Source of the DNA: Bacteroidales bacterium
Lineage (GTDB): Bacteria > Bacteroidota > Bacteroidia > Bacteroidales > UBA932
Assembly (NCBI GenBank): GCA_017429475.1
Contig: JAFROX010000001.1
Coordinates: 372,001 to 436,000 of the forward strand
Direction: 5' to 3'
Length of the DNA stretch: 64,000 bases
The translations under genes were made by a program, and so were the position numbers. This document shows positions 1 through 8,073 of the stretch, in pieces (position 1 is the first letter of the stretch; the number at the start of each line of letters is the position of its first letter). Under the pieces are notes generated by a model. It worked only from the letters and a program-made list of their open reading frames with translations, did no database searches and was not told the DNA's origin.

Positions 1-66
1 TTCGGATCGTTTTTGCGTTATAGTATTGTAATCGTTCCTGAAAACGATAATGTTAAACAATATTAA
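1..66 (+). CDS. Possible C-terminal tail of an upstream gene (partial)
   Basis: Frame 1 is open from the window edge to a TAA at 64-66 and encodes 21 residues ending in NVKQY. The other two forward frames stop earlier. Only 11 bases separate this stop from the next start, which fits the close packing elsewhere. So short an open frame could also arise by chance, so this is a weak call with no family assignment. Confidence 0.3.
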   Translation, partial: FGSFLRYSIVIVPENDNVKQY

Positions 67-77
67 ATAGTACAAAA

Positions 78-530
78 ATGAATAACGAATTTTGGATTGA
101 AGTCATACTGCCTATTTGCATATGCGTAGTACTGCCGGTTCTGATCGTGTTTATCGTAGGCCGCGTAAGGCAGAACGAAACCAACCGCAAGACAGAAGTG
201 ATGCTGAAGGCCATTGAAAACGGAACGCCTATCGATCCTGATTATTTCAAGAGCAGCCGACCTAAGAAACAAAGATCTATCAAGGAGAGGTTGCTGGACC
301 GCCTCACCGGAGCCAGCGTCACCGGTCTGATCGGGGTGGCTGCCCTGGTCTATGGCATATGGAAAGGAAACCTGAGCGGATGGGATGAAGGAGACAGGAT
401 TCTCATACTGATCGCTGCAGTCCTTATTGCCATCGGCATCGCCAACCTCGTGTTCTTCATTATAGGAAAGAAGATGCTGGCCAAGGAAATCGAGGAAGAA
501 GAAAAACAGAATCTTATTAAACAAGATTAA
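78..530 (+). CDS. DUF6249-like small membrane protein
   Basis: This is a 150-residue protein with three predicted membrane segments, at about residues 6-28, 79-97 and 107-129. A basic cytoplasmic linker containing NGTPIDPDYF and many Lys/Arg residues follows the first segment, and the C-terminal tail is acidic (EIEEEEK). The layout resembles DUF6249 proteins, which often sit beside ECF sigma factors in Bacteroidota; that match is from memory and no function is established. It lies 10 bases before the sigma-factor gene on the same strand, so the two are probably cotranscribed. A role as sensor or membrane partner of the sigma factor is inference only. Confidence 0.8.
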   Translation: MNNEFWIEVILPICICVVLPVLIVFIVGRVRQNETNRKTEVMLKAIENGTPIDPDYFKSSRPKKQRSIKERLLDRLTGASVTGLIGVAALVYGIWKGNLSGWDEGDRILILIAAVLIAIGIANLVFFIIGKKMLAKEIEEEEKQNLIKQD

Positions 531-540
531 ATAGCAGAAG

Positions 541-1017
541 ATGACGCGCGAGAAGTTCATCTCCGAAGTCAGAACTTGCCAGGGACAGCTGAGGCGGTTC
601 CTGGCTTCGCTGTGCGGAGATGCAGCACTCGCCGACGATATCGCCCAGGAAGCTTTGACCAGAGCCTATGTCACTTCGGGACGCTTCATAGGCAACTTCA
701 AGGCCTGGCTTTTCCGCATTGCATACAACTGCTTCATAGACCATCTCAGAAGGAGCCCGGGACCATCCGTAGACCTGGACTCCAGAGAAGCGATGAGGCT
801 GACAGGCGGTGCAGCTTCAGACGCCTCTTTCGAACTTGAAGAACTGCAGCGTGCCCTTGCGCTCATCCCTGAAAAAGAACGCACAGCCATCGTGCTTTTC
901 TATTTTGAAGACCTGCCCATAAAGGAAATCTCCTCCATAATGGGATCTCCCGCAGGAACGGTCAAGTATTATTTGTCAGTGGGACGCAACCACTTAAAAG
1001 AACACATCAGACAATGA
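541..1017 (+). CDS. ECF-type RNA polymerase sigma factor
   Basis: This 158-residue protein has the two-domain layout of group 4 (ECF) sigma factors. Region 2 spans about residues 10-75 and includes ADDIAQEALTRAY and the -10-recognition stretch AWLFRIAYNCFIDHLRR. Region 4 spans about 100-155 and includes PEKERTAIVLFYFEDLPIKE followed by a helix-turn-helix. It should direct core RNA polymerase to a small regulon. Its last bases overlap the next gene by four (ATGA), suggesting translational coupling. No zinc-finger anti-sigma factor is visible next door; the flanking genes both encode small membrane proteins, which are the best candidates for its control. Its target promoters cannot be read from this window. 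Confidence 0.93.
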   Translation: MTREKFISEVRTCQGQLRRFLASLCGDAALADDIAQEALTRAYVTSGRFIGNFKAWLFRIAYNCFIDHLRRSPGPSVDLDSREAMRLTGGAASDASFELEELQRALALIPEKERTAIVLFYFEDLPIKEISSIMGSPAGTVKYYLSVGRNHLKEHIRQ

Positions 1018-1376
1018 AAGACATCGAACAAATATTGCGCGAAGGCAAGCCCGAGCTCCCCGACGAAGGGGCGTTCCTCATCGAAACCAATGCCCGTCTT
1101 AGCAAGGTGGAAGGCATCAAGCAGGAAGTTGACGGAGAAAGGCGCCGGGGCCGCCGGGCTCTGTTAATTGCGCTTGCCGCCGGGCTCTGCGTGGGCATTC
1201 TGCTCACTCTGCTGGTGCTGTTCTATCCAATTCCGTCCTTTACCGAAAATCTCTCTGCCCTCGCCAAGGCGGCATCAGCCCTGCAGAGTCATAAAGCGTT
1301 CCTGTTCATTCCGGTAGCCGGATGTGCCATAGCACTCAGCCTTCTGCTTATGAACAAAAAAGGGGAAGTGTTGTAA
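1014..1376 (+). CDS. Small two-helix membrane protein, possible sigma-factor partner
   Basis: This 120-residue protein has a charged N-terminal cytoplasmic region (residues 1-47, including a GERRRGRR cluster) and two predicted membrane helices at about 48-71 and 95-113. The start overlaps the sigma-factor stop by four bases. In Bacteroidota the gene after an ECF factor often encodes its membrane-bound antagonist or a dependent protein. This one has no HxxxCxxC zinc motif and no FecR domain, so an anti-sigma role is inferred from position only. I do not recognise a named family. Its end faces the potassium-channel gene seven bases away. Confidence 0.75.
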   Translation: MKDIEQILREGKPELPDEGAFLIETNARLSKVEGIKQEVDGERRRGRRALLIALAAGLCVGILLTLLVLFYPIPSFTENLSALAKAASALQSHKAFLFIPVAGCAIALSLLLMNKKGEVL

Positions 1377-1383
1377 ATAGGTA

Positions 1384-2154
1384 TTATTCGGACTCGTTTT
1401 CGGTTTCTTCTTTCTGCTTCTCTTTCTCTGCTCTCGCGTTGCGGAGTTCATCAAGGTAGCTGGCGGTGATGACGCCGGAAGGGAGTGCGATTATCGCCAC
1501 TCCGAATATCGAAGAAAGCATGCTGACGAAACGGCCGATGTCTGTTACAGGAATCATGTCGCCGTAGCCTACTGTAGTTAGCGTCACGGTAGCCCAGTAA
1601 AGAGCATCGAAGAATCCCGAGAATGTGACGGCTCCGGTGTCAGGATTGAAGTGGGGTTCGGCATTGAACATTATAAGTGCCGTCAGGAAAACATAGAATA
1701 CCGACACTACGAATACTGCCCAGAGTATTTTTTTCTCCTTTACGATTACCCTTCCCAGAATTTGGAATTTATCTGAATACCTGAGGATTTTCAGCAGCCT
1801 TACAATCCTCAGCAGCCTTGCAAGCCTGAATATCTTGAAGCCCTGTCCCAGCAGCTGCAGTCCTGGCAGGATAGACAGCAAGTCGATTATCGCCCACGGT
1901 GTGAACGGATGGATGAGGAAAGACCGCCCCTCCTTGCCGAGACGATAATCTGCCGTCAGCCAACGCAGAATGTAGTCGATTATGAATATGGTGACGGTGA
2001 CATGCTCGATTACGGAGAACACCGGGTACACTTTCATAAACATCAGCGGGACTATGCTGACCACAATTGCAATGAGCATCACGACGTCGTAGACAAGGCT
2101 GGCGGTATCTCCCTTGTGATACTGCTCGATAATCTCGTAAATGCGCTTTCTCAT
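1384..2154 (-). CDS. Voltage-gated-type potassium channel (ion transporter family)
   Basis: This 256-residue protein has six membrane segments. A voltage-sensor-like S4 (FRLARLLRIVRLLKILRYSD) carries Arg or Lys at regular spacing, and the pore loop has the potassium selectivity filter TVGYGD between the last two helices. The acidic/basic C-terminal tail (EKEKQKEETENESE) carries no recognisable RCK/TrkA domain. It should be an inner-membrane K+ channel opened by membrane potential. It is the last gene of a leftward envelope operon, 27 bases after lpxH, so cotranscription is likely although the functional link to lipid A or undecaprenyl genes is unclear. Confidence 0.92.
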   Translation of the reverse strand: MRKRIYEIIEQYHKGDTASLVYDVVMLIAIVVSIVPLMFMKVYPVFSVIEHVTVTIFIIDYILRWLTADYRLGKEGRSFLIHPFTPWAIIDLLSILPGLQLLGQGFKIFRLARLLRIVRLLKILRYSDKFQILGRVIVKEKKILWAVFVVSVFYVFLTALIMFNAEPHFNPDTGAVTFSGFFDALYWATVTLTTVGYGDMIPVTDIGRFVSMLSSIFGVAIIALPSGVITASYLDELRNARAEKEKQKEETENESE

Positions 2155-2181
2155 ATCGTCTGGGGTGTATAATAATAGCTT

Positions 2182-2907
2182 TTATATGCAGAAATACTGA
2201 GGGCTGGAAGACCAGTCGCCAAGGATGACGAGTTCTCCGCCGCTGGGGACAGGAACTCGGGCTGGCGTGTGGATGTGCCCGAAGATATAAAGGTCGATGG
2301 CAGGCTCACCCGCTTCAGCACGGTTTCGTGCGAGGCTGTCTGCAAACTCATAGAGCCCGGTCGAAACAAGGTCGACTTCTTCGGGATGGCCTTTGCGGCT
2401 GCTTGCCGACCATCCGTGGGCGATGGCAAATGACAGGCGCGTCGGCAAGGCCTTCATCATTGCTATGCATAGTTTGTTGCGGAACAGACGGAAAAGAAAC
2501 CGCGACCTGAAATCTGACGCTCCGGGCATGTCACCGTGGCCTACGCAGATCCGGCAACCGTCGAGTTCGAGAATCCGGGCGCTGTCACGAACAATCTTGA
2601 CGCCCAGTTCCTTTTCGAAGTAATCGGTCACCCACCAGTCGTGGTTGCCGGGGTAAAAGAAAACCTCAACACCCCTGTCGACAAGTTCCGCCAGGGCGGT
2701 CAGCGTACGCACGTAGCCGCGCGGGACGACTTCCTTGTAGTCAACCCAGAAATCAAATATGTCACCGAGAAGATACAGGGCTTTCGCATCCTTTGGCAAG
2801 GAATGCAGGAAATCCACGAATTGCCGTTCAAGCAAACCGTGGGAATCTGCCTTGCTGCCCATATGGACATCAGCCGTGAAATAGTATTTTCCCGCAGCGG
2901 TGTCCAT
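2182..2907 (-). CDS. lpxH: UDP-2,3-diacylglucosamine diphosphatase LpxH
   Basis: The product is a 241-residue calcineurin-like metallophosphoesterase. The metal-binding motifs appear in order: ADVHMG near residue 13, GDIFDFW near 47, GNHDWW near 90, GHGDMPG near 122 and GHIHTP near 210. This is the LpxH pattern. The enzyme cleaves UDP-2,3-diacylglucosamine to lipid X and UMP in lipid A synthesis at the inner leaflet. The length matches LpxH from Gram-negatives. It lies nine bases after uppP on the same strand, so two lipid-carrier/envelope steps share an operon. Some Bacteroidota paralogues of this family are of uncertain substrate, which limits certainty. Confidence 0.9.
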   Translation of the reverse strand: MDTAAGKYYFTADVHMGSKADSHGLLERQFVDFLHSLPKDAKALYLLGDIFDFWVDYKEVVPRGYVRTLTALAELVDRGVEVFFYPGNHDWWVTDYFEKELGVKIVRDSARILELDGCRICVGHGDMPGASDFRSRFLFRLFRNKLCIAMMKALPTRLSFAIAHGWSASSRKGHPEEVDLVSTGLYEFADSLARNRAEAGEPAIDLYIFGHIHTPARVPVPSGGELVILGDWSSSPQYFCI

Positions 2908-2916
2908 TCTAAATTG

Positions 2917-3726
2917 CTATACGAGGGTTGAAATGATGCATGCAAGTCCCACCAGCACGCAGTAAAGCGCGAACCAGCGCAAGCGAGCCTTTTTGACTAT
3001 TGCTATCATAACCTTGCAGGCAAACAAGCCTGAGATGAATGCGGCGACAAAGCCTATGGCGAGTTGCAGGCCTCCGACGCTGCTGGCTGCGAAATCGCCT
3101 CCAACGGCATCCAGGAAAGCCTCTCCCAGAATAGGGATGAGCACCATCAGGAAAGAGAACCGGGTGACTTCCTCGCGCTTGACTCCGCACAGGAGGCCGG
3201 TGGCAATCGTAGAGCCGCTGCGTGAAAGGCCTGGCAGCACTGCAACGGACTGGGCAAGACCCATCCACAGTGCGGACTTCCAACTCATCTGAGCGCCGTC
3301 ACCGGCCGATGCCTTCGCTGCCCGGCGTGCGGACAGGGTTTCTGACAGGAACAGCAAAGCAGATGTAACGACCAGACAGCATCCTACCACCATCAGGCCG
3401 CTGCCGAAGATGTCCTCCACATAATCCTTGAAGAAAACTCCGACGATGAAAACCGGAATCATCGAAACCAGTATAAGGAGAATGTATTTGGTTCCGTCGT
3501 TCATCCTGAATTTGAAAAGGTCCTGCAACAGGCGCAGGATATCTTTCCAGAACACGACGAGAGTGGCAAGTACGGTAGCCGCGTGAACCGCGACTTCAAA
3601 ACTGAGATCTGATGTCTCGATGCCGAAGAGGGCCTTGCCTATGGCAAGATGGCCGCTGCTGCTAACAGGCAGGAACTCGGTCAGTCCCTGCACTATACCG
3701 AGGATCAACGCTTCAAACCAGCTCAT
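2917..3726 (-). CDS. uppP: Undecaprenyl-diphosphate phosphatase UppP (BacA)
   Basis: This 269-residue polytopic membrane protein has the two BacA/UppP signature regions: the N-terminal Glu-rich motif [14 protein letters not shown], and [14 protein letters not shown] about two thirds along, whose Arg and Ser residues form the phosphatase site. It removes a phosphate from undecaprenyl diphosphate, recycling the lipid carrier for peptidoglycan and surface-glycan synthesis. Overexpression of this family classically gives bacitracin resistance. It sits between a DUF3098 gene (six bases upstream) and lpxH (nine bases downstream) in one leftward transcript starting at ftsX. Confidence 0.96.
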   Translation of the reverse strand: MSWFEALILGIVQGLTEFLPVSSSGHLAIGKALFGIETSDLSFEVAVHAATVLATLVVFWKDILRLLQDLFKFRMNDGTKYILLILVSMIPVFIVGVFFKDYVEDIFGSGLMVVGCCLVVTSALLFLSETLSARRAAKASAGDGAQMSWKSALWMGLAQSVAVLPGLSRSGSTIATGLLCGVKREEVTRFSFLMVLIPILGEAFLDAVGGDFAASSVGGLQLAIGFVAAFISGLFACKVMIAIVKKARLRWFALYCVLVGLACIISTLV

Positions 3727-3732
3727 TTGGGA

Positions 3733-3972
3733 TTATTCCTTGTCCTCCTTGCCGGCAGGACGTTTCATAATAGCTGCTATCACGATCACGATGCCGAGCA
3801 CCACCAGGACAGGGGATGCCACAAGACGTCTGAAGTCAAACATTGCATCGTTGAACACTGCAGGGTCGTCAGAGCCGCCGCCCATCATCAGGATGTAGCC
3901 TGACACCATCAGGATAAGGCCTATGAGAATCGTTCTGACCCCTTTAGGAGAAACTGAGAAATTATCTTTCAT
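3733..3972 (-). CDS. DUF3098 two-helix membrane protein
   Basis: This 79-residue protein has two membrane helices (about residues 14-31 and 52-69) joined by a short loop with GGGSDDPAVFNDAMFDFRR, a pattern of the DUF3098 family. The family is confined mainly to Bacteroidota and typically sits between ftsX and uppP, exactly as here (three bases after ftsX, six before uppP). No function is known to me. The constant position suggests a part in division or undecaprenyl recycling, but that is inference from context alone. Confidence 0.88.
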   Translation of the reverse strand: MKDNFSVSPKGVRTILIGLILMVSGYILMMGGGSDDPAVFNDAMFDFRRLVASPVLVVLGIVIVIAAIMKRPAGKEDKE

Positions 3973-3975
3973 AGT

Positions 3976-4854
3976 CTAATAATACAAATCATCTTTTGAC
4001 GTATAGGCCAGTCGGCCTACAACATACCAGGCTGCCGAGATGCAGAGTACGATGCCCACCAGGTATACTATCGCACACACGACGGGTATCGTTCCTGCGA
4101 AGATGGACTGTGCCATCGGCCAGAAACGGTTGCGGGCATAGTAAAGGAGCGCGCCGAACAGGGCGCAGGCTATCGTGGCAGAAGCCACTCCCTGCCAGAA
4201 CGCCTGCCAAACGAAGGGCTTGCGGATAAAGCCGCGGTTGGCTCCCACCAGCATCATTGTATGGATGGTGAAACGCTTGGCATATATATTCAGACGCACT
4301 GTAGTGCATATAAGCGCAAAGGAGATGATCATCAGCAGCAGAATCGCAATGCCCATCAGGAGCGCGATCTTGCGCAGGTTTTCATTGAGGCTTTCTATCA
4401 GGGATTCCTGATAGGTCACTTCCCGCACCTTGGGAAGCTGCTGGATCTGGGATGTGATCATCTGGAGGGAATCCTTGCTGAAATATTCGCTCTCCACATT
4501 CACATCTATGGAGAACGGAATCGGATTGATTTCGAAAACGCGGAGGAAATCCTCACCGAGGAGTTCCTGCATCTGGCGTGTGCCCTCTTCCTTCGAAATA
4601 TATTTCGTCTGGAGAACGAAATCCATATCGGAAAGTTTCTCCTGGATGGCAAGTGCGTCGGCCTCGGTGGCATTCTGGTGCATAATCACCGAAATGACTG
4701 CATTTTCCTTGAAATAATCTGAAACTTTCGAAGCGTTGATGACCAAGAAAGCCGCCACGGCAATCAGGAGCAGTACCAGACTGATGCTGATTACAGAGGA
4801 TAAGTACGACTGAACCAGCCTCTTGGCAATGATGTTTTTTTCCTTTGAAGCCAT
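3976..4854 (-). CDS. ftsX: Cell-division ABC permease FtsX
   Basis: This 292-residue protein shows the FtsX layout: a cytoplasmic N-terminus, one membrane helix (about 19-40), an extracytoplasmic domain of about 130 residues (about 41-165), then three membrane helices with the FtsX permease core. FtsX works with the ATPase FtsE to control peptidoglycan hydrolases at the septum. No ftsE is next to it, so the ATPase must be encoded elsewhere. It is the first gene of the leftward operon, with a good -7 box (TATCTTTG, minus strand) just upstream of the ATG, opposite the promoter of the GT5-like gene. Confidence 0.92.
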   Translation of the reverse strand: MASKEKNIIAKRLVQSYLSSVISISLVLLLIAVAAFLVINASKVSDYFKENAVISVIMHQNATEADALAIQEKLSDMDFVLQTKYISKEEGTRQMQELLGEDFLRVFEINPIPFSIDVNVESEYFSKDSLQMITSQIQQLPKVREVTYQESLIESLNENLRKIALLMGIAILLLMIISFALICTTVRLNIYAKRFTIHTMMLVGANRGFIRKPFVWQAFWQGVASATIACALFGALLYYARNRFWPMAQSIFAGTIPVVCAIVYLVGIVLCISAAWYVVGRLAYTSKDDLYY

Positions 4855-4872
4855 GACAATTTTTTACAGCAG

Positions 4873-4903
4873 CAAAGATAATCAAAAATTATTATTACCT
4901 TTG
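4873..4903. promoter_or_regulatory. Divergent -7 box pair for ftsX (-) and the GT5-like gene (+)
   Basis: CAAAGATA at 4873-4880 reads TATCTTTG on the minus strand, and TACCTTTG lies at 4896-4903 on the plus strand. Both match the Bacteroidota -7 consensus TAnnTTTG. The boxes point away from each other with 15 bases between them, so each promoter's -33 region should fall on or near the opposite box. No clear TTG -33 element is visible for either. Confidence 0.6.
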
Positions 4904-4937
4904 TAGAGAATTTGCCCTTAATATTTTACATTCAAAA

Positions 4938-5771
4938 ATGAGCGAGCCTGTAAGAGTTCTGTATGTCAGTTCGGAGATATATCCGTACTCTCAGGAGTCC
5001 CCTATTTCGATAGTGGGCAGATTCCTCCCGCAGGGTGTGCAGGAGAAAGGAAGGGAAATACGCTCGTTCATGCCCCGGTATGGCACTGTCAATGAACGCC
5101 GTCACCAGCTCCACGAAGTCATCCGTCTTTCCGGTATGAACATCATCGTCCGTGACGTCGACAGGCCACTGATCATCAAGGTTGCATCCATCTCATCTGC
5201 AAGGATGCAGGTATATTTCATAGACAACGAAGATTTCTTCCGCCGCAAGGCCGTCTTCTGCGACGCTGACGGCAAATTCTTCGAAGACAATGACGAGAGG
5301 GCCATCTTCTTCGCAAGAGGTGTGCTTGAAACAGTCAAGAAGCTTCGCTGGAAACCCGACATCGTTCATTGCCAGGGATGGATATCGCACATTTTGCCGC
5401 TATACCTCAAGAAAGCATACGACACTGACCCTATCTTCGCTGACAGCAAGATCGTGCTGTCGCTGTATGACGAGCCGAATTACACTTTCGCAACTGACAT
5501 TGCAGCCAAGATTCCCATCGGAGGGATCAGCCCTGAAGATGTCGAAGTCGTCAAGGCTTCCGATGGCATAAATCTTGCACGACTGGCCATCCGTTATGCC
5601 GACGGTGTCATCTACGGCTCCAAGACTTTGGACGAGGAACTGAAGAAATATGTGGCAGAGCGCAAGCTGCCTGTCCTGCAGAGCCCTGAGATAAGTCTGG
5701 AAGACACCGGGTACATACAAGAATACAATGATTTTTACGAACAAATCCTGCAGGCAAATGTCACTGAGTAA
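4938..5771 (+). CDS. Short GT5-like (glycogen/starch synthase N-domain) protein, probably non-catalytic
   Basis: This 277-residue protein resembles only the N-terminal Rossmann domain of GT5 glycogen synthases: VLYVSSEIYPYSQ at the start, PDIVHCQGWISHILPLYLK near residue 150, and ADGVIYGSKTL near 230. Full GlgA is about 480-550 residues; the C-terminal nucleotide-binding domain is absent. The N-terminal KTGGL substrate loop is also missing, with SQESPISIVGR in its place, so ADP-glucose-dependent glucan synthesis is unlikely. Short proteins of this type recur in Bacteroidales and are usually annotated as glycogen/starch synthase. Its stop overlaps the chosen DUF4270 start by 14 bases, suggesting translational coupling and a shared role, possibly glycan or ligand binding. 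Confidence 0.85.
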   Translation: MSEPVRVLYVSSEIYPYSQESPISIVGRFLPQGVQEKGREIRSFMPRYGTVNERRHQLHEVIRLSGMNIIVRDVDRPLIIKVASISSARMQVYFIDNEDFFRRKAVFCDADGKFFEDNDERAIFFARGVLETVKKLRWKPDIVHCQGWISHILPLYLKKAYDTDPIFADSKIVLSLYDEPNYTFATDIAAKIPIGGISPEDVEVVKASDGINLARLAIRYADGVIYGSKTLDEELKKYVAERKLPVLQSPEISLEDTGYIQEYNDFYEQILQANVTE

Positions 5772-7314
5772 GATTGAATCGGCGCTGGGGTCCCTGGTTT
5801 TGCTGCTGTCCGTTCTGTTTTTTCCGTCTTGTATAGAAACCAATTATACTTTGGGTGACTCGCTCGTACCGACATCCAACAACCTTTATGTCGAGTCTGC
5901 TACGATTGACCTGAAAGTTGGAATGAAATCTTCTTCCGACATCCAGTCGTCGTCGTACTACTATGATGTGGGAACCATCGTCACCGAGAAGTTCGGCCTT
6001 ACCAAGGTTGACCTCGCCGCCACCGTCACCCCCAGCGACACCGGCATCCGTTTCGGTACAGACCCGGAGCTTATCGATGCCTATATCCTGCTGATACGGG
6101 ACAACGTGCAGACGTTCGCAGACAATCAGGACAACATCACCCAGAATCTGTATGTTTACCCTATGGCCCGTGCGATGGATTCCACTATGGTGACCTGCAA
6201 CAGCGTGACGGAGAACGACTACATACATATCCCCATCGGCAACGCACTGCTCACATCGAAGGATACCGTCACAATCCCGCTTGACAGACAATGGGCAAAA
6301 AACCTGATGTCAGCCACCAGGGCCGAACTGGACAGCATGGAGCTTTTCATCAAGAACCACTACGGCCTTTATTTCACGACTGACGACCCCATCGAAGGAA
6401 CCTACGGAGGCAGGCTGAACAACTTCGAGACAGCAAGTATCAAAATGGGTGTCAGCTCAACCAACAATAACAACATACGCAGGGATACGACCATTACATT
6501 CGATATCGGAAGCGTCTACCACGGTGTTTCCACCCAGGTGTTCAAGCACAGTTCCAAATATCTTGAAGTCGACCCCGACAACAACGAAGAGGTTCTCTAT
6601 TACGAAGGTCTGGCCGGCATCAAGCCATTCATCGATGCATATGTCCTTCGGAACGCCATCGAAGACTGGGCTGAGGAAAACGGCGTGGATCTCAGCAAGA
6701 TACTCATCACCAGGGCGACCTTCGACCTGCCGTTCGAGTTCCCCGAGGACTACAGGACTGTTGACAAATACTATCCTCAGGGTCTCTATCCCGCCGTGTA
6801 TGAACTTGATTCAACTGACAATATCTGGCGCTACAATCTCCTTGGTTCGATCTACGACGACACATACGACAAGGGCGACATCAACCGTTCCCTCTACTGC
6901 TACCGCCCGGACGTGACTTATTACATCCATCAGCTGATCAACAAAGAAGAAATCAGCGAAGAGGATGACATCTGGCTCATCGCTCCTTTCGAATACATCC
7001 AGACCAACAGTTCCGCAAACAACAACGCGTATTACAATCCATATATGTACAATTCGTACTATAATCCCTATTACGGCGGTTACGGTTACGGCGGCTATGG
7101 TTATGGCTATGGTGGTTACGGTTATGGCGGCTATGGCTATAACAACTACTACAACAACATGTATTATTACGATGCCTTGTACAATGCTTCCTCGACCACT
7201 TCGGAAACCTTCTATTACGTGGATTACATGAACTACGCGGTAGGACAGATCAATGGTAACGGCGCAGAACGCCATCCCAAACTCAATCTGACATACGTGG
7301 TGCTGGGTGATTAG
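5758..7314 (+). CDS. DUF4270 surface lipoprotein with a Tyr/Gly-rich tract
   Basis: The ATG at 5758 is chosen over the upstream one at 5728 because it gives a clean lipoprotein signal (hydrophobic LGSLVLLLSVLFFPSC, lipid-attached Cys near residue 25). The 518-residue product matches the DUF4270 family: YDVGTIVTEKFGLTKVDLAATV after the signal, beta-rich segments, and a C-terminal KLNLTYVVLG. DUF4270 proteins are Bacteroidota lipoproteins, likely anchored to the outer membrane; function unknown. Residues about 420-480 hold an unusual Asn/Tyr/Gly run with GGYGY repeats inserted before the last strands. It is coupled to the GT5-like gene and its end faces the DUF4294 gene nine bases away. Confidence 0.88.
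   Translation: MSLSKIESALGSLVLLLSVLFFPSCIETNYTLGDSLVPTSNNLYVESATIDLKVGMKSSSDIQSSSYYYDVGTIVTEKFGLTKVDLAATVTPSDTGIRFGTDPELIDAYILLIRDNVQTFADNQDNITQNLYVYPMARAMDSTMVTCNSVTENDYIHIPIGNALLTSKDTVTIPLDRQWAKNLMSATRAELDSMELFIKNHYGLYFTTDDPIEGTYGGRLNNFETASIKMGVSSTNNNNIRRDTTITFDIGSVYHGVSTQVFKHSSKYLEVDPDNNEEVLYYEGLAGIKPFIDAYVLRNAIEDWAEENGVDLSKILITRATFDLPFEFPEDYRTVDKYYPQGLYPAVYELDSTDNIWRYNLLGSIYDDTYDKGDINRSLYCYRPDVTYYIHQLINKEEISEEDDIWLIAPFEYIQTNSSANNNAYYNPYMYNSYYNPYYGGYGYGGYGYGYGGYGYGGYGYNNYYNNMYYYDALYNASSTTSETFYYVDYMNYAVGQINGNGAERHPKLNLTYVVLGD
7075..7140 (+). repeat. GGYGY-encoding in-frame repeat
   Basis: Four consecutive 15-base GGYGY units (GGY TAY alternation), the second extended by one Gly-Tyr pair, lie within the DUF4270 gene. 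They are flanked by Asn/Tyr-rich codons from about 7009 to 7180. Units use mixed synonymous codons (GGC/GGT, TAC/TAT), which argues against recent slippage. Every unit is a multiple of three, so length change would not shift the frame. Confidence 0.85.
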
Positions 7315-7323
7315 CCGGCAGGC

Positions 7324-8070
7324 CTATTTCTTCTTTTTCTTCTCTTCCCTTGCAGCCTTGCGGGCATCCTTCTTGGACTGCTTTGAATCTACCGTCAGAT
7401 AGAACGGCTGCTGGAACTGTTTGGGTATGACGATTGTCGGCCTCGGCTTGCCGAAGATATAATCATACAGGTCGTCGAACTCGCCGTCGTGCCAGTAGCG
7501 CACCAGCTGTTCCAGGTCCTTGTCTTCACCTTTTGGTTCGTACTGCCTCTTGATATCGCCTTTCAGCACTTTTGCGACGCCCTGCCAGAAGCCGGCGTTT
7601 ATATTGCCCAGATACTTCTGGATTATCTCATAGGGAGTCATACCCACCTCACGGTCAATAAGACGGATCATCATCATTCCCTGCTTGAGCGTAAGCTTTC
7701 TGAATATGGGGTCGAAACTCTTCAACAGCTCGTCCTTCATTGCATCCAGGTACTTGTCCTGCTCGCGCTTGGTGTAGTGGCGGGCGACGAAGATGCTGTC
7801 GGTTTCCCTGATGGTCTTGGCTACGAAGAGGGCATACGGATATGCCTTGCTGAAGTTGTGCACGCGCTGGTAGTACTGGATCCACTCGGCACGGTTCATA
7901 TATTCCTTGGGATGGATGCGCGCGGGCGGCAATACGTCCACATAGACGGTGTCGTTGCCGATGACGGTATACTCCATCAGCGAGCCTCTCCTCCTCTGAG
8001 TCTGGGAATGGGAAGGAAGCGTTGTCAGAATCACCAGTGCCAGTATGGCTGTCAGTCTTGCGGTCTTCAT
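7324..8070 (-). CDS. DUF4294 secreted protein
   Basis: This 248-residue protein has a cleavable signal peptide (residues about 1-22, ending SHSQ), then the DUF4294 pattern: YTVIGNDTVYVDVLPPARI, a Tyr-rich helical region with YYQRVHNFSKAYPYA, and KLTLKQGMMMIRLIDREVG. The tail is strongly basic (KKDARKAAREEKKKKK). DUF4294 proteins are Bacteroidota-specific and presumably periplasmic; function unknown. It is the second gene of a leftward pair, three bases after purN, an arrangement with no obvious metabolic logic. Confidence 0.86.
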   Translation of the reverse strand: MKTARLTAILALVILTTLPSHSQTQRRRGSLMEYTVIGNDTVYVDVLPPARIHPKEYMNRAEWIQYYQRVHNFSKAYPYALFVAKTIRETDSIFVARHYTKREQDKYLDAMKDELLKSFDPIFRKLTLKQGMMMIRLIDREVGMTPYEIIQKYLGNINAGFWQGVAKVLKGDIKRQYEPKGEDKDLEQLVRYWHDGEFDDLYDYIFGKPRPTIVIPKQFQQPFYLTVDSKQSKKDARKAAREEKKKKK

Positions 8071-8073
8071 CTC

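Noticed and set aside
5728-5757. Upstream start for the DUF4270 gene
   Set aside because: It would add 10 residues before the lipoprotein signal and lengthen the overlap with the previous gene to 44 bases.
7075-7140. Phase-variable simple repeat
   Set aside because: All units are multiples of three and use mixed codons, so slippage would not switch the frame and recent expansion is unlikely.
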